From assembly GCA_002323775.1 (NCBI GenBank), contig DCPV01000267.1:1-6123 (forward strand): DNA of 6,123 bases, written 5' to 3'. The notes beneath the pieces are model-generated. The model saw only the letters and a list, made by a program, of their open reading frames with translations, did not search any database and was not told the origin of the DNA. How positions within the stretch are numbered: the stretch's first letter is position 1; every line of letters starts with the position of its first letter. Made by a program: the position numbers and the translations under genes. This stretch comes from Firmicutes bacterium UBA1535 (GTDB taxonomy: Bacteria > Bacillota > Clostridia > Tissierellales > Sedimentibacteraceae). Positions 6,123 to 6,123 of the stretch are shown in pieces.

Positions 6123-6123
6123 T

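Overview
The window carries seven protein-coding genes, all on the minus strand and packed head to tail, plus an upstream non-coding strip with what may be the tail of an eighth gene. The DNA is strongly AT-rich (judged by eye). Ribosome binding sites are AGGAGG-like before nearly every start, TTG and GTG starts occur beside ATG, and there are short Gram-positive-style signal peptides and lipoprotein signals. The protein families also point the same way: LemA with a DUF3137 protein, a copper-amine-oxidase-type stalk domain, a GerMN-like lipoprotein and a Big_2-like Ig domain. Together these suggest a low-GC Gram-positive anaerobe of the Clostridia; the genus cannot be named from the sequence.

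In transcription order (right to left): a GTG-started membrane-anchored stalk-domain protein (5999-5367); a GerMN-like lipoprotein with a C-terminal GxW-type domain (5335-4292); a secreted protein with two FlgD/Ig-like domains (4261-3542); a lipoprotein with a beta-rich module and a C-terminal Big_2-like domain (3528-2305, TTG start); a secreted-head, four-helix membrane protein of no recognised family (2286-1567); a 61-residue two-helix membrane protein (1554-1369); a DUF3137 multi-span membrane protein (1356-151); and the N-terminus of LemA, which runs off the left edge (134-1).

The gaps between genes are only 31, 30, 13, 18, 12, 12 and 16 bases. None has room for a terminator plus a promoter, and at three junctions the stop codon overlaps or directly abuts the next Shine-Dalgarno sequence. 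The set therefore reads as one operon whose products all go to the membrane, the outer membrane face or the medium. A reasonable inference is a cell-envelope assembly built around LemA/DUF3137, with surface lipoproteins and secreted Ig-like partners. No enzyme is recognisable, and the biochemical role is unknown.

There are no tRNAs, rRNAs, insertion sequences, CRISPR arrays or riboswitches that I could see. The only non-coding stretch of note is the roughly 75-120 bases upstream of 5999, which holds an inverted repeat and a short tandem repeat but no convincing promoter.
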